Shown one piece after another: positions 17,331 through 29,000 of a stretch of 64,000 nucleotides of DNA (the stretch's first letter is position 1; each line of letters opens with the position of its first letter). Below the pieces are notes generated by a model. It searched no databases and was not told the origin of the DNA. It saw only the letters and a program-made list of their open reading frames with translations. The stretch comes from Rhytidiadelphus loreus (lineage: Eukaryota > Streptophyta > Bryopsida > Hypnales > Hylocomiaceae), in NCBI GenBank assembly GCA_947034895.1, contig OX344761.1:26114863-26178862 (forward strand), in the 5' to 3' direction. Made by a program: the position numbers and the translations under genes.

Positions 17331-18673
17331 CAAAAAAAAGCCCTAGAGACTACACCATTGAATGAAATTCTCTTAAAACATTTTAGAGGGGTGAAGATGA
17401 TTATGGAGTCATATTTCTACTTGGACGATACATTCTCATTACTTAGAGCATTGAGTCGTATATGAGGTTTGGGAGGTAACAGTTCTTTATTTGGATACAA
17501 GATAATTGCAAAGGCACATGTCACAAAGGTCATGGGAATGTTGAATGTACCTAAAATAATGGGAATGCACTTGCAACAATTCAATGTTAATTAGCCCCAT
17601 TTGCTCTCGTGATTCAATCATTTTTTTATAGGATTATTCAATTATGGTTTCAAACTATCATTGAATACTTGTATATTTTGATCAAATATTTTATGCCTAT
17701 GGATTGAAATGGGAGCTTCAAGGTAACACAAGTATATTATGTTTTTTTGTGTTAGTTTAAAATGTACCGAGCTTAGACAATCTACTCTTCAAATGTTGAC
17801 TATATTGGGTGGTATCCTTTCATGACAAAATAGTTAAATGTTCCGTTACAATTCCATCTAACATAGCTTCTTGGAAGAGGGCTTCTTGATGCAAAATTAT
17901 ATCAAATCATTGTTATGGAGTAGTTTAAATCTTCAAACTCTAGAGGCACAAACAATAATTGTAAGGGCCAATGTTGCAATTTACTCCATCACTTTTTTGG
18001 AGTATGGATCATTTATTGTGTTGATTGATTATTGTAAGTTGCTCCTTTGCAAAGTGCAAATTGGATGTATCTATACACTTAAATAGTTTAGTTTTACAAT
18101 ATTTTGAAGGTCTTGCATTTTGTAATTGAAATCAAAATGAACACAATTGTTCTTGGAAAATATGGAATTGACATCCAAATGTTTTGTAGATTAACATTTC
18201 CTACAATCAAATTTTTTGAAGATTAATATTCTTGACAATCCAAAAAATTGGGCAAGTTGTCCTTTAGACAACCAAAAATTGGAGGAAGTTGGCATTTTTG
18301 AGGAAGTTATCAATTTTTTCCTATAATGCCACAAATTGTATGGTCATTTGAACAAAATAAAATTATTTGATAAAAATAGAATTAAGACATTGTTAAAATT
18401 GTAGGATCTTTTTGGTTGTTGTCAAATCATATTAAATCACTTACAATCCAAACAAATGTACTATATACAACCCTTACAAACTAATATGTCGGATTCAAAA
18501 AGATTGTGGTAAAAACAATTGTTTGGATTGCTAAATGCAAATTAAAATGATTTGTATTTATTGTATGTTGGGACAAATATCTTCAAATCTATTCAAAGTA
18601 GATGCAACAACGATTTAAATTCCAACCTATGAATCATCTATGATTATAAAAGAAATCTCAAGTCTTTGATTCA

Positions 18674-19024
18674 TTAACCCCTAAAGGACCGTGATTACGT
18701 TTTCACTACTCCCAAATTGTCATTTCTAGTACAAGTACCAAATTTTGAAAAAAAAACATTTTTGGGCACGTGTAACTATAGGATCTTGTAGTGTTTTGAC
18801 TTGAGAACACGTAAAAAAATTTCAGAAATTTTCATAACATGGATTGCAAGATAACTTTTGACTCATATTTCCAAATGTTATGAAATTTAGTGCATATCAA
18901 AGATATTCCTCGTCCCCACATTCTATTAAAATTTCAGCTTTAAAATATAGAAATCTCTAGTCACACATCCCTACCCAAAATTTCTATGTTGCCAAAAAAT
19001 GCATGCTAGTCCTTTAGAGGTTAA
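18674..19024. mobile_element. piggyBac-like MITE, 351 bp
   Basis: The left terminus TTAACCCCTAAAGGACC is identical to that of the 13694 element. The right terminus GTCCTTTAGAGGTTAA has one change. The internal CTATAGGATCTTGTAGT segment is shared with the 43289 element. It is non-coding. Confidence 0.7.
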
Positions 19025-19644
19025 GAATCTTCAAATTCCATTCAAATTAATATTATCTACATTTTTGTCTCTCTCTCTCTATTTTTTGAGTACACGTATG
19101 TCAATTTTTTCCAATACCAATGAGTGTGGGTATTAAATGGTGTATAACAAAATGCAGTAAAATATTGAAGTCATAAAGGCTAAAAAAAAAGCATAGGCAA
19201 TTTTTGGAGTGATTATGAAACCCACCTCAACAATTGAGTCTATGGGGGTGGTTAGCTTTGGATCCATTTTACTTCCAATCCTTAATTGCTATTTGCTTCA
19301 ACTTTTTTTAGGATTGTAGTACACAAAAGATACTACAACATTCATGCTTGCTCATTTGAATTCTGTCCACTCATTTTCAACATATGGTACATGGATTGAA
19401 ACTAAATGCAACATAGACTCAGTTTTTGAAGTCATTGTATTGTCCTAAAGGTATTACAAGTTACAATGCAAACCGTAGTTGCATAACCTACATGCCTCAT
19501 CTAGTCAACAATGACCTCAATACCAATTACATACTTCTATTGCGAGAATGAATGAATTTGCAATGATTTGATGCTAATTCAAAGTGAATTGATGACAATG
19601 TGTAATTAAGGCATAAATTCTACCCATTTTAGACACAAATTATC

Positions 19645-19817
19645 CTCATTTCATGCAATCAACTCCCTAAAGTGAGCAATTTTTTCCTTCATTTATATTT
19701 TTTGTTTTTCAATACAAACAACTTGGAATGGCTCATTTCATGCAATCAACTCCCTAAAGTGAGCAATTTTTCCTTCATTTGTATTTTTTGTTTTTCAATA
19801 CAAACAACTTGGAATGG
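19645..19817. repeat. tandem duplication, 87-bp period, two copies
   Basis: The copy starting CTCATTTCATGCAATCAACT at 19645 is repeated from 19732 with only a few changes (a T-tract length change and a Tat/Tgt change). The near-identity implies a recent duplication. Confidence 0.85.
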
Positions 19818-20700
19818 ACTTTTCCTAGATGTCTGGAATGGGAGTTGGGACTCCAATGGGGTCTTCTACGTTAGTACCAAAAGCACAGAATTCTGCTCAC
19901 AGTCCCGTACAAAAGTGCTTTTATGTTATAGGATCCTCTCAATGTTAGTGCCTTGTACCTTGAGAAGACCTTTTTCATTAGAAGACAAGAGATATTTGTT
20001 CCTGTTAGGAAAAAAATGCAAAGAAGTTGATCATTGCAGTCTGAATGCATAAACTGCAAAGATTTGTGGCACGGGTTGAAAATACCGATAGTCCAGAACT
20101 TGTCGCTGTCATTGGCCCGTCAGACCAAGGCTGTAGGTCTATACCGTAACCTACAATCCTTCCACTCAATGTAAAGTGCAGGACGCTCAGTTTTCAGAAA
20201 CAGCTTGGCATCCTGTTCCATAGCCCAAAGCAGCAATAGCAATTTAATACAATAATATGAATCAACAACAATAATTTAGTGCGATAACCAATAGCAATTT
20301 AGTTTTGCATGAGCTCCAACTGAATGAAATTGATAAACCTGAATTGTTAGCACTCACAAACCCAGTCTTAGGTTTGCAATTGTGTTGACAAGGATTTGTG
20401 TACAGCACCTTGCCAAAATTTCAGATGAAATTTTCTGTAGCTCTCAATTTCTTAAAATCTCGCTTCTTTCAAGCAACAGAACAGAATACTTCACCTTGCT
20501 TGCCTTCTGCTGATTTTTTCCAAAATCCACAGGTTCCATCTTGTGATTTGTAACATTTAGGACAAAAAATGAGCTGGAATATCAACTTGGGGTTAGCGCC
20601 TTTCTTCAGTACTTTCTCCACAACCGCAGATTGGGAATCGTATCATTGGGAGATCTTTCAAATGAATGGCGAATTCAGCGAATTAGAAAAGCTAAATCTA

Positions 20701-22251
20701 TGCACTTTATGCACTTAACGTCAAGGATTCAATGTACATGAACATGCTGAAGTTGCAGCGGTATTTGGTGAGGTTTCGGTGAGGGGCAAGCAGCCTGAAA
20801 GGACACTGAGTGCACTTTGCCAGCAGTTTCCGTTTTATGCTCAGCTGCCTCAGCAGCAGGTTTCCTCTAAGCGATACAACCTGCAGGCTAAGGATCCCGT
20901 CGTGGCACTCCCTGCAATATACATGAATATGAGTGTTCCTCCTCATAGTGAAAAGCTCAATAGCCTCCTGGTCGTCAGCACGAGCAAAGATCCAAATTAG
21001 ATAGAGAATAGTCATAGGACAAGTTAAAGCTCATAAACTCATCAGATTTAATATGCTAACTGGCACTGCACATCAACTAAACACCACAGCTACTGGACTC
21101 TAATATAGAATGAAGGCATCGGAAATGCAATGCATCCCAAAAAAAGAACAAAGTATCTAAGATTGTTATATCCTTCCTAAGCTGCCCATACAAGAAAAAT
21201 GTAAAAAACATCCGTCTTTCACATGTAAAATCCTCATTTGGCCGGAAATAGGTGCCAAGTTGTTCACCAGTCTGGATCAGAAGACGCACATTCGAAAGTC
21301 ATAGGGAACATCGACGAGGGCCTCTAGTGGTAGTAGTAGCCATAAAAATCCCAGCTCATTCGAGTGCAAACGAATTCGCAACTCACAACAACAGGACTGA
21401 AGGACTAATGGATTGCAAACTAATGATCGACGCTTGCTCTTTGCCTGCTCTTGTCCCAACCAAAGTTTTTTCTCGCTTTACTCTTCATCCTTTCAAAGAG
21501 TGAAGAAATTGCACTTCTGTTGTCAGGAAATCTTCACAGCAGCAGATGACAAGCATGCAATCAACCTTCAAAGTCGTCCCGAAAAGTCATAGTCTTCCTC
21601 TTCCTCTTCACTGTCAAGCTAGATTAGCTGACGAATCCGTGAAATGCAATCGACGTGCAAAATTGTGGCGTTGGCGTCGAGGCCATCAACATTCTTGAAA
21701 GGAGCTGCGAACACCTTGGACCGAAATGCTAATTCGAAGCAGAATCCAGGCATCCAAGATGCTGCGATTCTCACATTACCTTCGTGGCGCAGGTACGCAC
21801 ATCTTGAAGTCAAGAATGAAATAAATTGGTACTCAGCCCACTACTGAACGCAAGTGCAGTTAACCGAGCCAACCGCAGTGCAGTCACAGCGACAGGGGGG
21901 CGGTCAAAAATAGCTCTAGAATGTCACGATGTCCCAAGCTTAAGGTAGTACAGCATTCACTCCATCATTTTTCTGTCATCTCCCTCGATGAGCACACAGA
22001 CTTCAACATAATGCTGAGTCCAACCACGTGAGATCGAGCCGCTTTTCCAATTACGCGTACCCGTCCAGTCATGTCAACTGAAAACGAGCTGCATCGGTGG
22101 AGGCCTGAATTAATGCACTCTGGGAGATAGCCCACCTTCCATATTCACGAAGGGTAGCTAGGTCGAATCCTGTGAGATCGATGATGAAGGAGTTGAGGTC
22201 ACTGGTCATATACAGTCAGAATATACGGCGCCATGAATGGATTCAGCTAAT
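20701..22251. other. region with possible unrecognised or decayed gene, minus strand
   Basis: This stretch is more coding-like than the flanking DNA. On the minus strand, an acceptor-like TATATTGCAG near 20916 is followed by an open frame to about 20707 with two CxxC pairs (CREC and CTQC). A second open segment, 21813-21619, ends in RIRQLI. I do not recognise the CxxC segment. The second has a faint resemblance to the end of TEN1 (see the next entry). Neither gives a full gene model with a start codon and coherent splice phases, so no CDS is called. Confidence 0.3.
21619..22080 (-). pseudogene. possible TEN1-like (CST complex OB-fold) remnant
   Basis: On the minus strand, 21813-21619 reads ...FKNVDGLDANATILHVDCISRIRQLI-stop (last part). 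Plant TEN1 proteins have an NVDG-[IL/M]-D-x-N block followed by a helix ending in RQ near the C-terminus, so this is suggestive. Upstream, near 22070-21970, RVRVIGK lies in one frame and YVEVCVLIEGDD in another. These resemble the TEN1 first strands, but no proper intron joins them: only 14-47 nt separate them, and a stop follows. It could be a decayed copy, an assembly indel, or chance. Confidence 0.22.
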
Positions 22252-23997
22252 TCACAGAGTCTTCAGCTTCTTCCTCCCGGTGAGACGAGCCACGAGCTTC
22301 TTCACCTTAGTGACAATTAGTGATCCAACTGGTTGCGGCGAGGGAACTGCAGCTTCCGGTAACGAGCGCAGTCGCAGCGCATTCAGGAGAGAGCCGAAGT
22401 AGAGTGCCAACGCGGTCATGACGAACGTAATCACATTGTACGGCATGCTGAAATCGGGTGTCGCAAGCAGCACCAACAGGTTGTCCGAATGCATCTGACT
22501 GGAATCATCCTGCACCCCCCTGCCGGAGAATGTGAAGAGAGCCGACGGCAGGTCGAATCCCCGATTGGCATCCGGCGGGTGTTCGTCGATGCGCAAGTAG
22601 CCCTTGTCGAACTCCACGCTGAGGAGCACCAGGCTGGCGTTCCGCGGGATGGTGACTCCGAGTTCCAGAACGGCAGGGGACTTCCGGTCATCAGCCGGCG
22701 ACAGCTTCAACCTCACACCCTTCGAATTCTTCACCTGCTGTCCATCCACCACTACCTTCAGCGTGTGCATGTACAGGCGGACGTACCATGGCACAATCTG
22801 AAACGTGGTCACGTCGACACTATCCCCCTCATGGCTGAAATCGCTCAAGCGCTCTTGATTAGCGTTAACAACAGAGACGATGGCTCCCCGGCCATTCCCC
22901 CGCCCTGTTAAGAACTGCGTTGCACGAAACGGCCCTTGGCGTGGAGACCATGAAAGAAACGTTCGCCACGACATTCCCACGTCTAATGGAGATCGTTGGC
23001 TATGGTCTCGTACATCGTAATCCAGGCTCAAAGACGCAGACAGCTTCGACACTGCCTGGGGAGGCGAATGCAGCTGAAAGACACTATTGAAATTCACATC
23101 AAACTCCTCGTGGCTCCCCATATTGCTCCGAGTCTTCAGCTCTTCCACGAGGCTCTCTTCAAGGTCGATCTGCACATTGCTGGAGGTGGCGAGAGGGCAC
23201 CTTCCAACTACCGGCTTCCCAAACAACGACGAGAGAGACCAATTCGGACGGCGAGTATCCGACGACTTTAAGACCACAGTTAGGGTTTGCGCCAACCTGA
23301 GAGATCCTAGCGGTCCATCGACGCCATTTCCTGCCGTCACATGCACACGTAGCGAATAGTAGTGGCCATTGTGGATTCGAGGCCTCTCAAGAAGCGTGGA
23401 CAACCCCGCTCTATCTCGACAGGGAAGGAGCTTCAACCACGGCGTCAAATTCTCCGTGCAAACAGCCTCCCGGGGAAGTGCTCCCTGGCGCACAGCACCA
23501 CTCGTACCTCCCACCATCGCCGGATCCTCCAAGAAATTGATCGAAGCGCAGAACAGACCGGACAACGCATGCGTCAGGTTGCGCCACAACATGTCGACGT
23601 CGTGTTGGTTGGATCGACGAAAATGCGCCAAAAGCTCAACACCTCCAGGCTTCACATGAGCATTCCCGGTACTACTCGCCCTCCCATCCAATACTCCCCA
23701 CTGCCGGTGCTCCCACCGACCCTGCGTGAACGAAAGCTCCATCTCCTGGATACGTAAGCTCTCCACGATCTGGAAAATCGCCTTCGGAAAGAGCTTGTGG
23801 TGGTGGTGACCACGGTGGTTGCGTTCTTCCCCGAGGGAGCTCACGAACTGGAAATGGGCCAAGACTTTCCCATCGGGAAGCGGACGCAACAGCAAACGCT
23901 CCTGAAAGTCCTCCGACCGGGATGAACTGCCAATCCGCCATAGCAAGCAGAAAAACGCAAGCAAGAGGCAGGGATTGCGTCGTCCCACACCCGCCAT
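22252..23997 (-). CDS. PIGT: GPI transamidase subunit PIG-T / Gpi16
   Basis: Non-catalytic subunit of the ER GPI-transamidase complex, which attaches GPI anchors to proteins with a C-terminal GPI signal. The 581-aa single frame starts at ATG 23997 with a hydrophobic signal peptide (about residues 9-25). The family's N-terminal signature follows (LLLRPLPDGKVLAHFQF). The body is a long luminal domain, and there is one C-terminal membrane span (about 518-541, YNVITFVMTALALYFGSLL) before a basic tail ending GRKKLKTL. The length is close to the usual size of about 580-640 aa, so it looks complete. It is intronless, unlike its neighbours. An ATG at 24037 in another frame would create an upstream ORF if transcription starts above it. 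It is divergent from RTEL1, with about 2.0 kb between the starts. Confidence 0.92.
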   Translation of the reverse strand: MAGVGRRNPCLLLAFFCLLWRIGSSSRSEDFQERLLLRPLPDGKVLAHFQFVSSLGEERNHRGHHHHKLFPKAIFQIVESLRIQEMELSFTQGRWEHRQWGVLDGRASSTGNAHVKPGGVELLAHFRRSNQHDVDMLWRNLTHALSGLFCASINFLEDPAMVGGTSGAVRQGALPREAVCTENLTPWLKLLPCRDRAGLSTLLERPRIHNGHYYSLRVHVTAGNGVDGPLGSLRLAQTLTVVLKSSDTRRPNWSLSSLFGKPVVGRCPLATSSNVQIDLEESLVEELKTRSNMGSHEEFDVNFNSVFQLHSPPQAVSKLSASLSLDYDVRDHSQRSPLDVGMSWRTFLSWSPRQGPFRATQFLTGRGNGRGAIVSVVNANQERLSDFSHEGDSVDVTTFQIVPWYVRLYMHTLKVVVDGQQVKNSKGVRLKLSPADDRKSPAVLELGVTIPRNASLVLLSVEFDKGYLRIDEHPPDANRGFDLPSALFTFSGRGVQDDSSQMHSDNLLVLLATPDFSMPYNVITFVMTALALYFGSLLNALRLRSLPEAAVPSPQPVGSLIVTKVKKLVARLTGRKKLKTL

Positions 23998-26014
23998 CGG
24001 AGGAAACCACTTCGCAGCACTCAGAAATAGAGTCCATTCATTTCTCCAATTGCTTCCGCATTAAAAATTGGTGGCGGAGCTCGGCCATTTGTATCGTGAA
24101 TCGCAATCTCTTCGTAAATTTCGATTCCATGAGATTGGAAAGCCATGAAGTACTAAACCCTAATGAGGGCTACAGTAGTGTTGCACGGGTCTGGAAGTAA
24201 GGTTGTGGTACGAGCAGTCCTATGGTAAAATAATCCAAGCCAAGTTGGTTCATAATTTTCCGAAACTCAGGTAATAACTTATTTTTTGAATTTTTTGAGG
24301 TTGGAAGTTTAGGTTATCGAAGACTTCCCCTAACAAGTTTTTATTGAATTTCTCGAAATTCAACAATATTTACAAATTTGTTTAACTTTCAAAAAAAAAT
24401 TGTTTAAAAAAATGCTTCATAAAGATTAAACACCTTAAAATAGGATTAACGCCTACATTATCTACACCTTACTATGTCTCTTTCTAAAAATGACCCCTAT
24501 AGATTCTTGCCTAAAATATAAATGTATAGCTTTACTTCATAAGAGCTTGGGATTGATTCTACACACCTATATTCAAAGCTTTGAGAATTCATCATATACT
24601 CATATATGATATTCAACAAGTGTATTCTAAGTTAATCCAAAGTCCCCTTTGACTACCAACAACAATCAATCAAAAAATTATAGTTTAATTATAAGAATAA
24701 CACTCAAGTCCTTCTTTAGACGGTTTTAGGTATCATTACCTTACTTAGAAGGATGCTACACAAATTTAATCTTATACAAACATTGGAGACCTAAAAGGTC
24801 TAATAGATGATAACGGTAGAATGCACTTATTAGTCCAATAGTCAAAGTATTTTGGTGACTATCTTTGATCATGGGGGGCGTCCTTATAGAGTTAACCCTA
24901 AAATATGGTTGAAAACGCAAAACGTCTTTTGGATGACTTCATCTAAGATTGTAGGATGGAAAAAATATTTTTCCATCCAATTTTTTCTAGAAGTTACTTG
25001 AGTACATTTTTAATAAATAGTGTTGCAAATTTCCTCATTATAGAATTATTGACTTTTTTAAAGAAGGAGATACTTAATCTATGGATCACCTTTGTAGCAT
25101 GTTTTGGCATTTCTTGCTACTTTATTCTTGATGTGAATTTTAGCCATGAAAATGATATTTTTTGAATTTGAATCCAACTACTGAAATGAAGCTTATCAAA
25201 TGTAGTTCTTAATCCAATTGGAAATTTTAATGAATTCATAAATTTCAATATTTATAGCAATATGAACTTTGTGCCTATAACTTTGATTTGTTGATTTTCT
25301 AATTTTAAAGTAACATAGTAACTTTGGTTTATACATGATGTTAAATACTATAATATACATCTTAAAAAATCACAATAATTCAAAAATTTCCCAAGAAAGT
25401 TGAATATTTTATGACGTGTAGTAAACATATGATTTCATCTCTGCAAAATAAATATAAATTTTTTCATTCATATCTAGTTGCAAAATGGCAGCAAATAGAG
25501 TGATGGGTCTTGATCCCGGTCCTGTCCCGGCCCCCTATCCCCTGATCCCGGCCTCTCGAATTTGAAAGTCCCGCCACAGTAGCCAGAGCCGGTGTCAAAT
25601 CCACCCATTTCCGAGATACCAGAAATACCAACAGCCGGATAGCTAGATGTAGCAATCTATATCTAGGTCTCCGTTGTCCTCTCAAGCTTGTGAAGGACGT
25701 TTCACAACGAAGCACTATCTCCACATTCAAGCTTTCTAACGCCAGAGTACAATAACCAAGAGTGGGTCGGCATTACCAAATTGAGCGTTACTTAATCACA
25801 TTGCCATCGTCGTCATCATCAACATCAAATCATCAAATCATCAATGCTGCAATTCATTCTGAGCTGAGGGAGCTTGGAAGCGCACTACTTCGCGGCATGA
25901 AGATCGATTGTTGATGGTGTGGGAAGGATTTTGTGGATTTCTTTTTATGACTGGCGTTACTGGTGGGAGTGGTCACTCTTCGAGTGAAGGGTGCTAGGGT
26001 TGGCCGCCACGATC
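23998..26014. other. divergent intergenic region between PIG-T and RTEL1
   Basis: It must contain both promoters. The central part, about 24.89-25.49 kb, is repeat sequence also found at 36.19-36.78 kb. The start of that repeat, TTAACCCTAAAATATGG near 24893, fits the piggyBac-like terminus class. No exon is recognised. Confidence 0.6.
24893..25490. repeat. dispersed repeat, copy 1 (pairs with about 36190-36787)
   Basis: It shares long colinear similarity with 36.19-36.78 kb, for example GCAAATTTCCTCATTAT, AAATGATATTTTTTGAATTT and TGAAATGAAGCTTAT in the same order and orientation. Copy 1 begins with TTAACCC and copy 2 ends with GGGTTAA, so together they outline a TTAA-flanked (piggyBac-like) element of about 600 bp, each copy being incomplete at one end. 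Confidence 0.6.
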
Positions 26015-29000
26015 ATGCCGACGTATCGAGTTGCCGGGATCACGGTGCAATTCCCTTATGATGCCTACGACTGCCAGCTCGTGTACATGGAGCGCGTCAT
26101 TTCGTCTCTTCAGCAGGTATGTGTGATAACCTAAAGTGTGCGCCATTGTGATGAGTTGGAACGTTCAGTGCCGTTGTTGTCTGTCCCCGTCGTGCGATTT
26201 TCTTTACGATTGTTTGCGACTGCGGGCTTGTGTAAGGGAAATGCACCTTAAGCGAGAATTGCATCGCTGAGCATAGGTATTATATGGTAAATTTTGATAG
26301 ATTCTTGTTCGCAATTTGAAGATGGTTCCAATGCGCCAAAGAATGTGTTATTTGGATGTTATATGCAAAAGTTATAAGGGTTCAAAGTTTCACTGGTAGA
26401 TGACCTAAAAGAAACAGCAGTTCTAAAAATCAGTATGTGCTTATTGTGTAAGAATTTAGGGTTTCACATAAGTGTCACAATTAGGTACTCTACCTTGCAT
26501 TGAACGCTTCATTTCGTATCTTCAGCATATGCATGAAACCCTAAACCCCTGAAGCACGTTGATGTAATTTAAGTAATCAGACCTATAAGCGACACTTGAA
26601 GCGTGTAGACTGACCAAATTTTTGCAAGGTTGTTCTAATGCACGAAGTTCTGATGTTCAGGGATGTAAATCCTGAAATTCAATATGTACTCAGTGTCCAA
26701 GATTTTATATTGTCGCATTTAGGTGCTTGTGGCAATTGGATACCCCTACCTTAGAAGATTCAGGGCTGTTGTACTTGCCTGAGCCACCAATTGCATGGTC
26801 TGGTGATGTCAGGGACGAAATGCGTTGCTGGAAAGTCCAACAGGAACCGGGAAAACGCTGTGCTTGCTGTGCGCGACGTTGGCTTGGCGTGAGAGCCTGG
26901 CACCTCTTCCAGCTGCCGGTCAATCCTCGCAACCATCTTCCCAACGAATTTCGGCGAATTCCTCTGAACGAGCTACTTTGAGTCTCAGCCAAATCGATTC
27001 TGATGGCTTGGTCCTGCCGCCGAGGTTGCCTACAATATTGTACTCCTCTCGTACGCATAGTCAGCTGCAGCAAGTGATCCGTGAGCTGAAAGCCACAGTG
27101 TACAGGTTGGTGCATTTCAGGGAATATTTTCGAGCTTCGTCGTATATCATCAAGACTGCGGTTAATCGCTTGTCCTGCATTATAGTTTATTGCATCGTAA
27201 TTTGTGGCAAGACGATGTCTTTGTAGTGTGAGTTGAAAAATTCAGTTCAATATTGAGCTTCAAAGAGGTGGAGATTTGGTTATTGTCAAACTACATCTTA
27301 GTTTGTTGCATTGTAAATCAGGAAAAGACAACGTCTTTGTAGTGTGAGTTAATAATTCATTTCGGATGAACTTTATAGACGTGGAGATTTGGTTATTGTA
27401 AACCTGTTTGGCGTGGTTTCTGGTGTTACTTCACAGGCCCAAAATGGTGGTGCTGGGTTCAAGGGAGCAAATGTGCATCCACCGTGATGTTCAAAACCTA
27501 CGTGGAAGGGCCCAAAATCATGCCTGTCGCTCTCTCACCAAGGGTCGAAACTGTGCTCACTACAATCGCGTTGCAGGTGTGTGACTTTCTTTCAGTCTTG
27601 TTTTGGGATGGAAACCTGGGCGTTGACCGTGGATTCATTGGTTATCAAGTCTTTGAGGATTGAGTATGTTCTCCAAGCCAGGCTGCATTCACTCAAGGTT
27701 GAATTCCGAACCGGTTGTAGATTACGCTAAAAATCATCCACATCTTGGAGAGGAGCCCGTAGACATCGAGGACTTGGTGAAGATTGGAAAAACCGAAGGC
27801 CCGTAAGTGTGTGTATACGATCTTACTCTGTGTGGTGGTGCAATTGTAAAGGGTGTGGGACTTGTCGTTTAGATGGTGAAGCGAGCCCCGGCCGTTCGAG
27901 TTGATTATCAAGCTGCATGCTTTGACGACAAGATCTGACAAATTGAGTGCACTTGGTGCGTTGTCATTTGGTGGTTTCAATTGACCTGCTCTTGGTGTTG
28001 GTCTGGAGCAGATGCCCGTACTTTCTCTCTCGTGAGCTTCACAACACTGCGGACATACTCTTTGTGCCCTACAATTATCTTATTGAAAAAGAAATGAGGC
28101 GCTCTCTAACAGGGGTCTCATGGGGCAGGACGATCCTCATATTTGATGAGGCTCACAATTTGGCAAGTTACTGGTGCATTTCTTTGCAATATCCAGCTCT
28201 CGATTTAGCTTTATTTTGATTGGGATGGTAGAGACGAGACTTGTCGTGACAGACCGCTTCGCTCTCAGACTAAGATGCTTATTTCATTGCATGATGACTT
28301 CTCAGGCGATCTGTCATCAGACACATGATGAGTTTTTCTGAAGGCTGCGTATTACTGCATGCATATTGATGAATTTGGACTGGGTGCAGGAAGGAATTTG
28401 CGCTGATGCTGCTTCATTCGATTTGCCTGCAGCCCATTTGGCAACATGTATTCAAGAGGCAAAGGCCTGTGTAGATTTAGCTCTAGCACGTCGTGGAAAT
28501 GACAATGCTGCTGATACTTCTATAGACCCCGACAATTTTGCAGTTTTGAAAGGTATCAGTACATCCTTAAGTTAGATACTAGCGAAAACATTATTTGATT
28601 GTTCATAACGATACGGGCATTCAATTATATGGATTTTCGAAAAAATAGGAGCTGAGGAGGATCGAAAGCTAATTTTTGTGATGTATATCTAATTTTTCAC
28701 GTATTGGAGATGCAGCGCTTTTGTTGGAGCTGGAGAAAAGGATCAACGAAATTCCAATTGGATCTGAATTAGGATTTACTCGCCCGGGACCTTACATATA
28801 TGAATTTTTGGCGGAGATGAAAATCACTTACGAAACAGTTTCGATGCTTATTGATACTATCGATCAAGCTACCGCTCTTCTTGAAGATGGTAAGTTGCTA
28901 ACTGCAATATGCCTCAGTAATACTTTTTTGCAGTACATTATTAGTGATAAGCTGTGTTCACGTTATATTGTTGTAAAGTTGCCGATTTCGCATCAGTACG

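Larger units (their letters stand above)
6341..20700. other. gene-poor repeat-rich intergenic DNA
   Basis: The DNA is AT-rich with only short unsupported reading frames. About 6.34-6.75 kb should include the hexokinase promoter and 5' UTR. The remainder contains the non-autonomous elements listed separately at 7381, 8351, 8721, 13694, 15165, 15430, 17048 and 18674, plus a tandem duplication at 19645. The intervals at about 9.0-13.6 kb and 17.3-18.6 kb are low-complexity AT-rich sequence in which I recognise nothing specific. Confidence 0.6.
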
